The notes: generated from the sequence alone by a model not told the origin. A stretch of 64,000 bases of DNA from Bacteroidales bacterium (GCA_900769555.1 CAAGHA010000158.1:33866-97865), one strand, 5' to 3'; counted from the first letter of the stretch, positions 24,528-33,730 are shown. Numbers and translations: made by a program.

Positions 24528-25838
24528 ATGAATTTTTTGATTTTCATTATAGTTTTATTTTTTTTGTTGAAGCATTACGAGGAAACTGTTATTGCTATGG
24601 CTCCGTTGATGGTTTTATTGTCAATGTTTAAAGTTCCCTTTCTAAATCTTTCGACTATTTCTTTAGGAGATGTCTTGGTTATCATAGTGCTATTATTGTA
24701 TCCTTTTCATTTTAGATTTAAAGATGTAAAAAAATATCCTTTTCACATTTGTACTTTGTTTTTTTGTATAGCTTTTTTTTGCTCTAATTTTTTGGGGTAT
24801 GAAAAGCATTGGTTTTTATCGATTGTAAAAATTCTAACAATATATGTATTCCCTAGTATTTTATGGGTTTGTATAGAAGATAATAAATCGTTATCTGTTT
24901 ACTTAAAATCTGTATTAATTTTTTCCGTAGTTCTTGTTTTTTATGCTTTTTTTGAATTGATTACAAATAGTAATCCATTATTGGTATATTTGAATGGTAA
25001 TACAGAATTAATGGATACCGTTACTATATCATTTCAAGAACGGTTTGGATTTAAAAGGCTTCAGTCTTTTTTGCCGTTGTATGGGGCTTTTGGATATACG
25101 ATAGGTTCTTTTTTGTTGATTGTGTTGTATGTTTATCTCTACAAAAGAGATTTAATGCGAAATCAAATGTGGTTGTTTCTTCTTCCATTTATGTTGTTTT
25201 GTGTTTTTTTGACAGGAACTAGGTCGGTTTATGTGTCCTTTCTTGTGGGGTGTTTTTTGCTTTATAATTATTTTATTAGGTATAGAAGTTTAATTTTTTC
25301 AGCAATCCCATTTGTTTTAGTGGGTGTGTTATTTTTTTTAGGTCCTTTTTTTTCTGAAGTATTGAATTCTTTTACAGATACTCAAAATGTTGGAGGTAGC
25401 AATACTGATATGCGTTTAGAGCAATTTTCCATCGCTAGTTATTATTTTCTTCAGAGTCCTTTATTTGGAAATGGACCTACTTTTACATTTACGGTAGCTA
25501 AGTTTTTTGATGATGCTTTGTTAGGAGCGGAAAGTATATGGTTTGTATTGTTGATAGATTACGGTTTGTTAGGTTGTGTCGCATTTTTGTTTTCTATTTT
25601 ATATCCTTGTTACTACCTGATAGATAGAGGGAAAGGTTTATTGATTTTTGTTGTGTTTATGTTTTTTATAAATAAATCACTGTCTTCTGTTCCTGGTATT
25701 TCCGAAGGTTATTTTTTTATTTATTTAGTATTTTTTATAAAATTGATAGATATAACTCAGATGGAAGGTTTTGTTAAAATTTTAAAAATTAAATTTAATG
25801 AGCACAAAGAAATTGTCAATAATAATTCCAGTTTATAA
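24528..25838 (+). CDS. wzy: O-antigen polymerase-like membrane protein (Wzy candidate)
   Basis: A 436-residue polytopic membrane protein with about 10-12 transmembrane segments and a larger periplasmic loop around residues 260-310 (FFSEVLNSFTDTQNVGGSNT). The motif DMRLEQFSIASYYFLQSPLFGNGP matches the O-antigen ligase/polymerase superfamily. It is the only polymerase candidate in the locus. Its 3' end overlaps the next gene by 41 bases. Wzy proteins have low sequence similarity, so the call rests on topology, this motif and position. Confidence 0.8.
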   Translation: MNFLIFIIVLFFLLKHYEETVIAMAPLMVLLSMFKVPFLNLSTISLGDVLVIIVLLLYPFHFRFKDVKKYPFHICTLFFCIAFFCSNFLGYEKHWFLSIVKILTIYVFPSILWVCIEDNKSLSVYLKSVLIFSVVLVFYAFFELITNSNPLLVYLNGNTELMDTVTISFQERFGFKRLQSFLPLYGAFGYTIGSFLLIVLYVYLYKRDLMRNQMWLFLLPFMLFCVFLTGTRSVYVSFLVGCFLLYNYFIRYRSLIFSAIPFVLVGVLFFLGPFFSEVLNSFTDTQNVGGSNTDMRLEQFSIASYYFLQSPLFGNGPTFTFTVAKFFDDALLGAESIWFVLLIDYGLLGCVAFLFSILYPCYYLIDRGKGLLIFVVFMFFINKSLSSVPGISEGYFFIYLVFFIKLIDITQMEGFVKILKIKFNEHKEIVNNNSSL

Positions 25839-26808
25839 TGTGGAAAAATATATAAAAAGATGTTTAGATAGTGTCTTTGATCAGAAGGTTTCTAAATCAG
25901 AGTATGAAGTTATTGTCGTGAATGACGGGACGCAAGATGGCTCAATGAGTATTGTGAAACAATATGAAAAATATGAAAACTTAATTGTGTTAACTCAAGA
26001 AAATAAAGGGTTGAGCGGAGCAAGAAATTCTGGTTTGCGAATTGCTAAAGGTGAGTATGTTTGGTTTGTCGATAGTGATGATTTTTTAGCTTCAAATTTA
26101 GTTTTGAAAGAACTTTTCGCTGTGTTCGATTCAAATAAGAACGTTGAAATAATTTCTTCAGGATTTTATTTGGAAGATGAGTTGTCAGGAAGACGTCTGT
26201 TGCAGCAAGTTACAAAATCATCTTCTTATTTAGGAAAAACATTAGATAGAAACATATACATACAAAAAGCCATTAACAAAGGGTGTGCTCCAAGGTATAT
26301 AATAAAACGAGATTTTTTCGTGAATAATGCTTTGTATTTTCATGAAGGAATTTATCATGAGGATTTTGAATTTGTGGCAAAATTATTGTTTTTTTCCTCT
26401 GCAATTTATTTAGTTAAATCACCTTTGTATGTTTATTTAATCAGAAATAGTGGTTCTATAACGTCAACATTGTCATATAAAAGATTATTTAATTGTTTGA
26501 CGATTGTTCAAGAGTTGTCTCATTTCAAAGAAAATAAAGCAAGCTCATTGATGGATAGGATGATTTTGAATTCTACAATTTTATATGTATTGGTTTATTC
26601 GCTCCAATTAATTGTGCAATATAAGGTTGATAAAGATCAAAATACAAGGGATTTTTTAACTCAAAGCAGAAATTTTAGACGAAAAAGCATTAAAGTTTTG
26701 TGTTTTTTTCCATTTGATATTTGGCTTTCATTTTTTGGGACGTTGACTTTATTTTCTCCTAAATTATTTTTTTTATTTTATTCATTGTATAAAAAGATAA
26801 AAAAATAG
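25798..26808 (+). CDS. Family 2 glycosyltransferase
   Basis: A 336-residue GT2 enzyme starting MSTKKLSIIIPVYNVEKYI, then VVNDGTQDGS and KGLSGARNSGLRIAKGEYVWFVDSDDFL, where the VDSDD motif binds the metal and the nucleotide sugar. A hydrophobic C-terminus suggests membrane association. The start overlaps the Wzy candidate by 41 bases in another frame, an unusually long overlap. The ATG fits the family exactly, so the overlap is considered real. Sugar specificity is unknown. Confidence 0.9.
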   Translation: MSTKKLSIIIPVYNVEKYIKRCLDSVFDQKVSKSEYEVIVVNDGTQDGSMSIVKQYEKYENLIVLTQENKGLSGARNSGLRIAKGEYVWFVDSDDFLASNLVLKELFAVFDSNKNVEIISSGFYLEDELSGRRLLQQVTKSSSYLGKTLDRNIYIQKAINKGCAPRYIIKRDFFVNNALYFHEGIYHEDFEFVAKLLFFSSAIYLVKSPLYVYLIRNSGSITSTLSYKRLFNCLTIVQELSHFKENKASSLMDRMILNSTILYVLVYSLQLIVQYKVDKDQNTRDFLTQSRNFRRKSIKVLCFFPFDIWLSFFGTLTLFSPKLFFLFYSLYKKIKK

Positions 26809-26877
26809 GGATGATACCCATAGTAATATTGTTTCTTCCTGATTATTTTTAAATTTGTATCAAAAAAAATTAGATAT

Positions 26878-27642
26878 ATGATTCCAAAGAAAATTCATTA
26901 TTGTTGGTTAAGCGAGGATCCTATACCGTCTCATTTGAAAGGGTATATAGACGCATGGAAGGTGGTATTGCCTGATTACGAATTCAAATTGTGGAATAAA
27001 TCTGAATTTAATATTAATTCGGTGGAATGGGTAAAAGAAGCATATTCAATGAGAAAATGGGCATTTGCAGCTGATTATATAAGAGTATATGCATTATATA
27101 CTGAAGGCGGTTTTTATTTGGATTCAGATGTCATTTTAAATAAGTCTTTGGATGACTATTTGGACTATGGATTTGTTTCTTCAATAGAAAGAGTTCCATC
27201 AAAGAATTTAGATTGTGCTATAGATGAAAATTTCCGCAGGAAATCTGGAGTAGAATATGTAAGAGGGCTTGCAGTGCAAGCTGCAATTATCGGGGCTGAG
27301 AAGGGTCATGTTTTTCTAAAAAAACTTTTGGATTATTATGAATCTAATCATTTTATCAAAGAAGACGATTCATTGAATAATGTTCCTTGTCCCAATATTT
27401 ATTCGAAGTTTTTGGAGGACTATGGGTTTTTGTATAAAGATGAAGAACAAAATTTACAAAAAAAGGTAAAGATATTTGATTCTTCAGTTTTTGCTAGTTA
27501 TCAAACTTGTAAATTTGGAAGTGCCGCAATTCATATGTGTGAAGGTTCTTGGACAAATAAAAAGGATAATTCATTTGTTGGAATGCTTAAAAAGTCTTTA
27601 TTTATTAGGAAAATCTATAATCAAATAAGATGTTGGTTTTAG
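26878..27642 (+). CDS. DXD-type glycosyltransferase (GT32-like)
   Basis: A 254-residue protein of the Gly_transf_sug/OCH1-like family. It begins MIPKKIHYCWLSEDPIPSHL. The core is RKWAFAADYIRVYALYTEGGFYLDSDV, where Y-L-D-S-D is the DXD metal site. Such enzymes are common in capsule loci and transfer hexoses from nucleotide sugars. It is separated from its neighbours by 69 and 25 bases. Sugar specificity is unknown. Confidence 0.9.
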   Translation: MIPKKIHYCWLSEDPIPSHLKGYIDAWKVVLPDYEFKLWNKSEFNINSVEWVKEAYSMRKWAFAADYIRVYALYTEGGFYLDSDVILNKSLDDYLDYGFVSSIERVPSKNLDCAIDENFRRKSGVEYVRGLAVQAAIIGAEKGHVFLKKLLDYYESNHFIKEDDSLNNVPCPNIYSKFLEDYGFLYKDEEQNLQKKVKIFDSSVFASYQTCKFGSAAIHMCEGSWTNKKDNSFVGMLKKSLFIRKIYNQIRCWF

Positions 27643-27667
27643 TGATAGTATAAAAATGATATAAGTT

Positions 27668-28672
27668 ATGAATATAGGACTATTTACATCTGTTTATTTT
27701 AATAATATAGGAAACGGATTCATCGATGTTGGTGCAGAGGCAACAATAAAGAGTGCCAAGCCTCAGAATGCAGAGGTTATTAAAGTCAGTCAATGTGCTA
27801 ATTTTGCGGCATCGTTGGGTTATGCTTTTTTGCTAAAAGAAAATAGATTTGTCAATAAAGTTTGGGAATTGACGATGAAGAAGTTTTCAAGATCGCTACA
27901 TGACAAAACTTATAAATCGGTAAATAATAATAATGTATTCTCTATTGCAGATATGTCAATTTTTGACTATTTTATTATACCAGGATGTGTATTAACGGTG
28001 CCTTTCTTTTCAATTTATGGTGCATTATTAGAAAAAAAAGTAGAGCAAGGTGCAAAGCTGATTTTTTTAGGAGCAAGTGGCAATTATTATACCGATTACG
28101 AAATTGAGTATGTCTCAAAATGGTTAAAAAAACTAAATCCTTATGCATTAATGTTCAGAGATAGTATAGCATTTAAGGCATATGGGGCATTTTCTTCTAA
28201 TGTTTACAATGGTATTGATAATGTTTTTTTTGTAAATAGAATAGGTTTACCTAGGATCCAAACAGAGAAGACTCCTTACGTGGTGTTTAATTTTGAAAAA
28301 TCGGAGAATGATTCGATTCAAAAGGAGTTGGAATGTTCAATTAAGGATAGAAATATTATATATAGTAACCACAAGCCATTCCCATATTCTAAAATCATTC
28401 GTTTAGTAAAGCAGAATATTATGATATCTGACGATCCTATGGATTATCTTTTTTTATACAGACACGTTTCGGAAACATTTTCCGATAGAGTTCATGCATG
28501 CATACCAACTTTATCGTTTGGCAATGCTGCTCGCTTATATTCAGATAGTCCACGTGTAGCATTGTTTGAGAATGTTGGTTTGCAAAATATCACGAAAGAA
28601 CTTGTAAGAATCGAAGATTTGGATTCAATGCAAGAAAAGCAAATATCTTTTTTACGTGATTTGTTGAAATGA
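27668..28672 (+). CDS. Polysaccharide pyruvyltransferase-like protein
   Basis: A 334-residue protein. It starts MNIGLFTSVYFNNIGNGFID, and later has YFIIPGCVLTVPFFSIYGAL and a C-terminal FSDRVHACIPTLSFGNAARL. The DRVHA-IP-LS block is typical of pyruvyltransferase (CsaB-like) proteins. It is divergent from the gene at 23424, so it either acts on a different sugar or has another transferase role. Its stop overlaps the GH16 gene start by 4 bases. Confidence 0.78.
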   Translation: MNIGLFTSVYFNNIGNGFIDVGAEATIKSAKPQNAEVIKVSQCANFAASLGYAFLLKENRFVNKVWELTMKKFSRSLHDKTYKSVNNNNVFSIADMSIFDYFIIPGCVLTVPFFSIYGALLEKKVEQGAKLIFLGASGNYYTDYEIEYVSKWLKKLNPYALMFRDSIAFKAYGAFSSNVYNGIDNVFFVNRIGLPRIQTEKTPYVVFNFEKSENDSIQKELECSIKDRNIIYSNHKPFPYSKIIRLVKQNIMISDDPMDYLFLYRHVSETFSDRVHACIPTLSFGNAARLYSDSPRVALFENVGLQNITKELVRIEDLDSMQEKQISFLRDLLK

Positions 28673-29421
28673 AAAAAATATTATTTTATTTTTTCTTGAT
28701 AGAGGCTACTTTAGGATGTTCTGGTAAACAACCTTTTTTTCAAAAAAATCAAAATGATAAAAGTTGGATTTTGGAATGGAGTGAGGATTTTGAAAATCCT
28801 ACTGAATTTGATGATTATTGGAATGCAGAAAATTATGCCCCATCACACATCTTAAGTAGTCGTTGGAGAGATAATGTAATAGTTCAAGGTGGAATGTTGT
28901 ATTTAAATAACAGAAAAGAGTTTAGAGGTGGGAAAAATTGGACTTCTGGTAGTGTTACATATAAAAAATCAGTTGGTTATGGTTATTTGGAATGTAAAAT
29001 GAAAATTTCAGCAGCAACTGGGATTAATAATTCATTTTGGTTGTATAATTGGTCAAGAGAGTATCATCATGCATTTGAAATAGATATTGTCGAAGCGCAA
29101 TATCCTAATATTGTGCGAACAAATATTCATGATAACGGATATAGAGAGAAAAAAAGTAATATTCAAGCATCAAAAAAGATAGAGATTGATAAAAATCTTA
29201 GTACTGATTTTCATGTATTTGGATTAGAATGGAGTCGTGATGCTCTAAAGTTTTATTTAGATGGACGTTTGATACGTTCTGAAAAAAACAAAGTGTGTAC
29301 AGCATCTGCCAAATTGGTTCTTGGAACAGCTATACTTGATTGGGCAGGTCCTATTACAGATTCTATAGATGGAACTCATATGATAGTTGATTATGTTCGA
29401 TATTACAAATTAAAAGAATGA
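28669..29421 (+). CDS. GH16 family glycoside hydrolase lipoprotein
   Basis: A 250-residue protein with a lipoprotein signal (hydrophobic run then LGC, C17), so it should be anchored in a membrane. The GH16 active site is intact: E137-I-D139-I-V-E142 in HHAFEIDIVEAQ, where E137 is the nucleophile and E142 the acid/base. Other family features are GGMLYLNNRKEF, WTSGSVTYKKSVGYGYLECK and VFGLEWSRDALKFYLDG. GH16 enzymes cleave beta-1,3 or beta-1,4 galactans or glucans. Inside an exopolysaccharide operon it probably trims or releases the polymer, like ExoK-type depolymerases. It overlaps both neighbours by 4 bases. Confidence 0.93.
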   Translation: MKKILFYFFLIEATLGCSGKQPFFQKNQNDKSWILEWSEDFENPTEFDDYWNAENYAPSHILSSRWRDNVIVQGGMLYLNNRKEFRGGKNWTSGSVTYKKSVGYGYLECKMKISAATGINNSFWLYNWSREYHHAFEIDIVEAQYPNIVRTNIHDNGYREKKSNIQASKKIEIDKNLSTDFHVFGLEWSRDALKFYLDGRLIRSEKNKVCTASAKLVLGTAILDWAGPITDSIDGTHMIVDYVRYYKLKE

Positions 29422-30572
29422 AATATCTTTTGGTTATAGATCAAATAAAACAGGGCGGAGCAGAGCGTATTCTTGTCGATTTTGATGCTTATTTGAAACA
29501 GTTAGGTCACAAAGTCAAAGTGTTCGCTATGTCTGGAAAAAAGGAGAATTCGCCTTGGACAGAATCTTTAGATGTGACGTATGGGTGCTCTTCATCTGAT
29601 GATTCTTTTTTTGGAAAACTATTACAATTCATTACTATATACAAGACATTTAGAAATTTAGTTTCTTCATATAAACCAGATGGTATTTATTCGTCACTTG
29701 AGAAAAGCAACTTCCTAACAAGTATTGCAAATGTGAATTGCAAAAAGATTATGTCTGTACATAATGTGCTGTCAATCCAATATCTAAAGATTAAAAATAG
29801 TATAGTTCGTTCTTTATGGTACTCAATAATAAAATACGTATACAATCGTTGTGATAAAGTCATTGCTGTTTCTAATCAGGTTGCAAATGATTTGATTAAT
29901 AATTTTGGAGTTAAGAAAGAACAGATACAGGTAGTCAATAATTATGTAGACGAAGAACATATAAAATCCAAATCTGAAGAACCCGTTGAGGATTTCTTTT
30001 TTGATGAAAAATTGTTTTATATATTTAATATTGGTCGTTTTTCAAGTCAAAAGGCTCATTGGCGTTTGTTGAAGTCGTTTTATTATCTTTTGAATCATCA
30101 TCCAAATAAAGATGTCCGTTTGGTACTTATGGGCAGTGGTTTATATGAACAGAATCTACATAAACTGGCTAAAGATTTGAATATTTTTGACAAGGTTCAT
30201 TTTTTACAGTTCAATATAAATCCTTATAAGTATCTGAAAAACGCAGATATGTTCGTCTTGTCAAGCAATTTTGAAGGATTCCCTATCGTGTTGGCAGAGT
30301 CAAGTTCTTTAGGTATACCATTTGTCGGCACTAAAAAATCTATGCCAGAAGAGATGTTCTATGATAAAGAAGTTTATGAACAATGTGTTTGTGATGTTGT
30401 TGACGTGAGAGAAAATTTCACTACGAAGATTTGTGATGATGATATTTCATTAGGAAAGGTTATGTTAAGAATGGTCAATGATGATTCTTTGCGAATAGAT
30501 TTTTATAATAATGTAAAGGTTATGATTGGTAAGGAAGAACAGTTTTCTTCTTATTTGTCGTTGTTGCTGTAA
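29418..30572 (+). CDS. Family 4 glycosyltransferase
   Basis: A 384-residue GT-B enzyme. N-terminal QIKQGGAERILVDFDAYLKQ is the glycine-rich acceptor loop. The C-terminal donor site includes FNIGRFSSQKAHWRLLKSF and VLSSNFEGFPIVLAESSSLG, the E-x7-E motif of GT4. Its ATG overlaps the stop of the GH16 gene. It transfers a hexose or similar sugar at the cytoplasmic side. Sugar specificity is unknown. Confidence 0.92.
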   Translation: MKYLLVIDQIKQGGAERILVDFDAYLKQLGHKVKVFAMSGKKENSPWTESLDVTYGCSSSDDSFFGKLLQFITIYKTFRNLVSSYKPDGIYSSLEKSNFLTSIANVNCKKIMSVHNVLSIQYLKIKNSIVRSLWYSIIKYVYNRCDKVIAVSNQVANDLINNFGVKKEQIQVVNNYVDEEHIKSKSEEPVEDFFFDEKLFYIFNIGRFSSQKAHWRLLKSFYYLLNHHPNKDVRLVLMGSGLYEQNLHKLAKDLNIFDKVHFLQFNINPYKYLKNADMFVLSSNFEGFPIVLAESSSLGIPFVGTKKSMPEEMFYDKEVYEQCVCDVVDVRENFTTKICDDDISLGKVMLRMVNDDSLRIDFYNNVKVMIGKEEQFSSYLSLLL

Positions 30573-30681
30573 TTGGGGTATTGTTTACAATAGAAGAGTT
30601 TTGTTGAGTTTGGTTACAATGATGAATTTAATTTCTCTTTTGATAAATTTGTTATGATTATTTGGTGATAAGTTAGAGTGT

Positions 30682-31392
30682 ATGAACAAGGAGAATTTTA
30701 TAATAGAACAAAAATTGATTCTTACAGATTTGAATATTAAGAATTGGTGTAATGGTTGTGTTTGTACATTTCTAAACCCAGTATCCTATCTTGAAGCGGT
30801 TAAAGAAGAAGAGTTGTTTGGTAATTTTGATTTGATTTTTGCAGATGGAAGTATAATGGTTTGGTTTATCCATTTATTGTATGGGAAGAAAATCAAACGA
30901 CGAAGTTTTGATATGACTTCGATGGCAAAAGAAGTCTTTCAATATGCATCTAACGAAAAAAAAACAGTCTATTTTGTAGGAGCTTCCGAGGCTAATTTAA
31001 AGATTGCGATTGATAAGATAAAAAAAGACTTTCCTTTTCTTGAAATTGTTGGAAGCCGTAATGGTTTTTTTTCTAGCAAAGATGATTTGAAACTAGAAAT
31101 AGATAACATAATAGAAAAATCACCCGATTTGCTTATAGTTGGAATGGGTGTCATAAAACAAGAAAAGTTTTTGTTGCAGGTAAAGGATGCAGGGTTTTCC
31201 GGTTGTGGATTTACTTGTGGTGGTTTTTTGCATCAGTATGCAATGCGAGGGAAAAAATATTATCCAGATTGGATAAACAAGTATAATCTCAGATTTTTGT
31301 ATAGAATGTGTAAAGAACCATATACTATAAGGCGTTATGCTAAAGCGTTTTTTATGTTTCCTGTTTTGGTCTTAAAAAGGAAATATTTTTAG
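30682..31392 (+). CDS. WecG/TagA/CpsF-family glycosyltransferase
   Basis: A 236-residue GT26 enzyme. Conserved parts are FADGSIMVWFIHLLYGKKIK (nucleotide-sugar site), RRSFDMTSM, VYFVGASEANLKIAIDKI, PDLLIVGMGVIKQEKFL and the basic C-terminus. WecG/TagA enzymes add ManNAc or ManNAcA, often as the second sugar on the lipid carrier. It is the last complete glycosyltransferase gene of the locus, after a 109-base gap, and is followed at once by the tail of a destroyed GT4 gene. Confidence 0.9.
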   Translation: MNKENFIIEQKLILTDLNIKNWCNGCVCTFLNPVSYLEAVKEEELFGNFDLIFADGSIMVWFIHLLYGKKIKRRSFDMTSMAKEVFQYASNEKKTVYFVGASEANLKIAIDKIKKDFPFLEIVGSRNGFFSSKDDLKLEIDNIIEKSPDLLIVGMGVIKQEKFLLQVKDAGFSGCGFTCGGFLHQYAMRGKKYYPDWINKYNLRFLYRMCKEPYTIRRYAKAFFMFPVLVLKRKYF

Positions 31393-31398
31393 AAATAA

Positions 31399-31560
31399 GC
31401 GTATTTTAAAGTTGGTGATGCCAATCATCTTTTGGAGGTGTTGAGGCGGAAGTTGGAAGAGATTGCTCTTAACCCGCGGATAGCGTATGATATGACCAAG
31501 TATAAGTGGGATACTATTGCAGAGCAGACGGTGGAGGTGTATGAGAGGTTGCGAGGGTAA
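31399..31560 (+). pseudogene. C-terminal remnant of a GT4 glycosyltransferase (copy 1)
   Basis: A frame without start codon reads KVGDANHLLEVLRRKLEEIA, then LNPRIAYDMTKYKWDTIAEQ and ends VEVYERLRG, stop at 31558-31560. This is a typical end of a family 4 glycosyltransferase (the W-x-x-I-A-E-Q-x-V-E-V-Y-E motif). The remaining part of the gene is absent. A second copy of the same segment lies at 33385-33498, on the far side of the AAA/nuclease gene. Confidence 0.8.
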
Positions 31561-31677
31561 GATTGTTGGTTTAGCTGAATTCAAATTAATAATACACGTT
31601 GTTAAAAATATTCAATAGATAGTCAGAGAGCAGATTAATTTTCCTATCTTTATACAAACAATAATAAAGTAGAAATT

Positions 31678-33264
31678 ATGGGTCTATATCTTAATCCGAA
31701 CTCGGATGCGTTCCAAATTGGTTTGAACTCAGAAATTTATGTGGACAAATCTTTGATTCTTGCTGAGCTTAATAAGTTGGTGAGCAGTCAAGGGAATTTT
31801 GTTTGCCTTTCTCGTCCTCGCCGTTTCGGAAAGAGCATGGCAGGCAACATGATTTCTGCTTACTACTCAAAGGGTTGCGACACCAGAGAGGTCTTCAGTC
31901 AAATGAAGTTTGCTCAGACGGCTGGTTTTGACAAATATTTGAACAAGTTCAATGTTATTAAGTTGGATTTGAATGAATTGTATCAGAAAAGCAAAACTGA
32001 GGATTGGGGAATGGACTTGATTTCGTTCATGCAAAAGGCTGTGACGGACGAATTTAAGGAGCAGTATCCGGATATTGAACTTAATACCAACTCAATATCT
32101 TCGTGTATTTTACAAATTTATAAGCAATTAGGAGAGAAGTTTGTTATTATCATAGATGAATATGATGTGCTGATTCGCGAGCAGGTGCCACATAAATTGT
32201 TCGACAATTATTTAAGTCTATTAAATGCTCTGTTCAAAGGGACGACTATTCGTCCTGCTATTGCTCTTGCGTACATTACCGGCATCATACCAATCGTACG
32301 GGACAAAGTGCAGTCGAAACTGAACGAATTTACGGAATACACCATGTTGCAGTCCGGAAGTTTGTCCGGTCATGTCGGTTTTACAAGGGAGGAGGTTGAA
32401 GCCTTGTGCGATGAATACGGCATGGATAAGGATGAGTGCGCTCGTTGGTACGATGGTTACAGACTTACTGATTCCATAGATATTTACAACCCGTTGTCAG
32501 TTGTCTCTTCCATGAGGAATCATGAGTTCGAAAGTTACTGGTCTGCCACAGGTTCGTTCGAGACTCTGAAAGACTATATCATGATGGATTTCAAAGGCAT
32601 CAAGCAGGATGTCATCAAAATGATTTCCGGAGAAAGTGTTCCGGTGAATGTGAAGAAATTTCAGAACACGCTTCAATCTATTACAAATAAGGACAATGCA
32701 TTCACTTATTTGATACATTTGGGTTACCTCTCATACAACAAAAAAGATAAAACTTGCTGCATCCCGAATGAGGAGGTGCGCCAAGAGTGGGTAAATTCTA
32801 TTGATGACGAGGAGAATTATGCTCCAATTATGGAGATTATCAACTCTTCTAAAAAGCTCCTCGACGCAACTATTGCAGGCAACGAGGAGGCAGTGGCAAA
32901 AGCCCTCGATGCAGCCCATACAGAGGTGACCAACCCACTGACCTACAATGATGAGCATTGTTTCCAAAGTGCCATCTGTTTGGCATATTTTTACGCAAAC
33001 ACGCGCTACACGCTTGTCAAGGAACTACCTACGGGCAAAGGATACGCAGACTTGGTTTTAATACCCTATCTACCCAACATCCCCGCTATGGTGATAGAAT
33101 TAAAACATAACAAAAGTGCGGGAGGTGCCTTGCAGCAGATAAAGGAAAAAAACTATTGTCAGTCGTTGAACAACTACAAAGGCGACCTGCTTTTCGTTGG
33201 TATCAGCTATGACGAAAAGACAAAGGAACACAGTTGTAAGATCGAACGGATGGAGGGCGAATAA
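31678..33264 (+). CDS. AAA-ATPase-like / PD-(D/E)XK nuclease domain protein
   Basis: A 528-residue protein of a very common Bacteroidota family: an N-terminal AAA-ATPase-like domain and a C-terminal PD-(D/E)XK nuclease-like domain. The ATPase part has a P-loop-like RPRRFGKSM and FVIIIDEYDVLI. The nuclease part is seen in VKELPTGKGYADLVLIPYLP and MVIELKHNKSAGGALQQI, with the D-x(n)-E-x-K catalytic arrangement. Its base composition is visibly richer in G+C than that of its neighbours, and it is bracketed by duplicated glycosyltransferase tails, so it was probably inserted. Biological role is unknown; many copies occur per genome in some species. Confidence 0.92.
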   Translation: MGLYLNPNSDAFQIGLNSEIYVDKSLILAELNKLVSSQGNFVCLSRPRRFGKSMAGNMISAYYSKGCDTREVFSQMKFAQTAGFDKYLNKFNVIKLDLNELYQKSKTEDWGMDLISFMQKAVTDEFKEQYPDIELNTNSISSCILQIYKQLGEKFVIIIDEYDVLIREQVPHKLFDNYLSLLNALFKGTTIRPAIALAYITGIIPIVRDKVQSKLNEFTEYTMLQSGSLSGHVGFTREEVEALCDEYGMDKDECARWYDGYRLTDSIDIYNPLSVVSSMRNHEFESYWSATGSFETLKDYIMMDFKGIKQDVIKMISGESVPVNVKKFQNTLQSITNKDNAFTYLIHLGYLSYNKKDKTCCIPNEEVRQEWVNSIDDEENYAPIMEIINSSKKLLDATIAGNEEAVAKALDAAHTEVTNPLTYNDEHCFQSAICLAYFYANTRYTLVKELPTGKGYADLVLIPYLPNIPAMVIELKHNKSAGGALQQIKEKNYCQSLNNYKGDLLFVGISYDEKTKEHSCKIERMEGE

Positions 33265-33384
33265 ATAGGTGATGTGCATTGTGAATTTGCATCCATTAAG
33301 TCTGAAAACGGGAAGCAAAGGAGTATAACAAAATAAGGAAAATCTGAAGTTGAAAACTAATTTCGGTCGTTTTTTTTTCTTTGA

Positions 33385-33498
33385 TTGGGATTAGACGATC
33401 TTGCTCTTCACCCGCGAATAGTATACGACATGACCAAGTATAAGTGGGATACTATTGCAGAGCAGATGGTGGAGGTGTATAAGAGACTGGAGGGCTAA
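33385..33498 (+). pseudogene. C-terminal remnant of a GT4 glycosyltransferase (copy 2)
   Basis: The frame reads LGLDDLALHPRIVYDMTKYK then WDTIAEQMVEVYKRLEG, stop at 33496-33498. It is nearly identical to the remnant at 31399-31560 over the last 30 codons, including ATGACCAAGTATAAGTGGGA. Only the tail is left. Confidence 0.78.
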
Positions 33499-33572
33499 CT
33501 CTAGAGTGTATGAATGAATTTCTAATTTTCTTTTGAAAATATTATGCGGCTCAATTTTGAGCCATTTTTTTT

Positions 33573-33730
33573 ATTACTGTCCGCTAAACTTTTTGAAGGT
33601 TTTCTCAAATTATATTTTATCGGACAGCCTTTATTTTTAATTCAAGGGGGGCTTATTCATATTTATGATAATATAAAACGTTGTTTATAAGAGAGTTATT
33701 AATATAATTTATTATTTAGCGGACAGTAAT
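33573..33730. mobile_element. MITE-like element with perfect 16-bp inverted ends
   Basis: 158 bp bounded by ATTACTGTCCGCTAAA and its exact inverted copy TTTAGCGGACAGTAAT. An internal TATCGGACAGCC near 33619 resembles the ends. There is no coding frame. T-rich flanks prevent calling a target duplication. It looks like a non-autonomous derivative of an insertion sequence with CTGTCCG ends; the parent element is not in the window. Confidence 0.72.
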
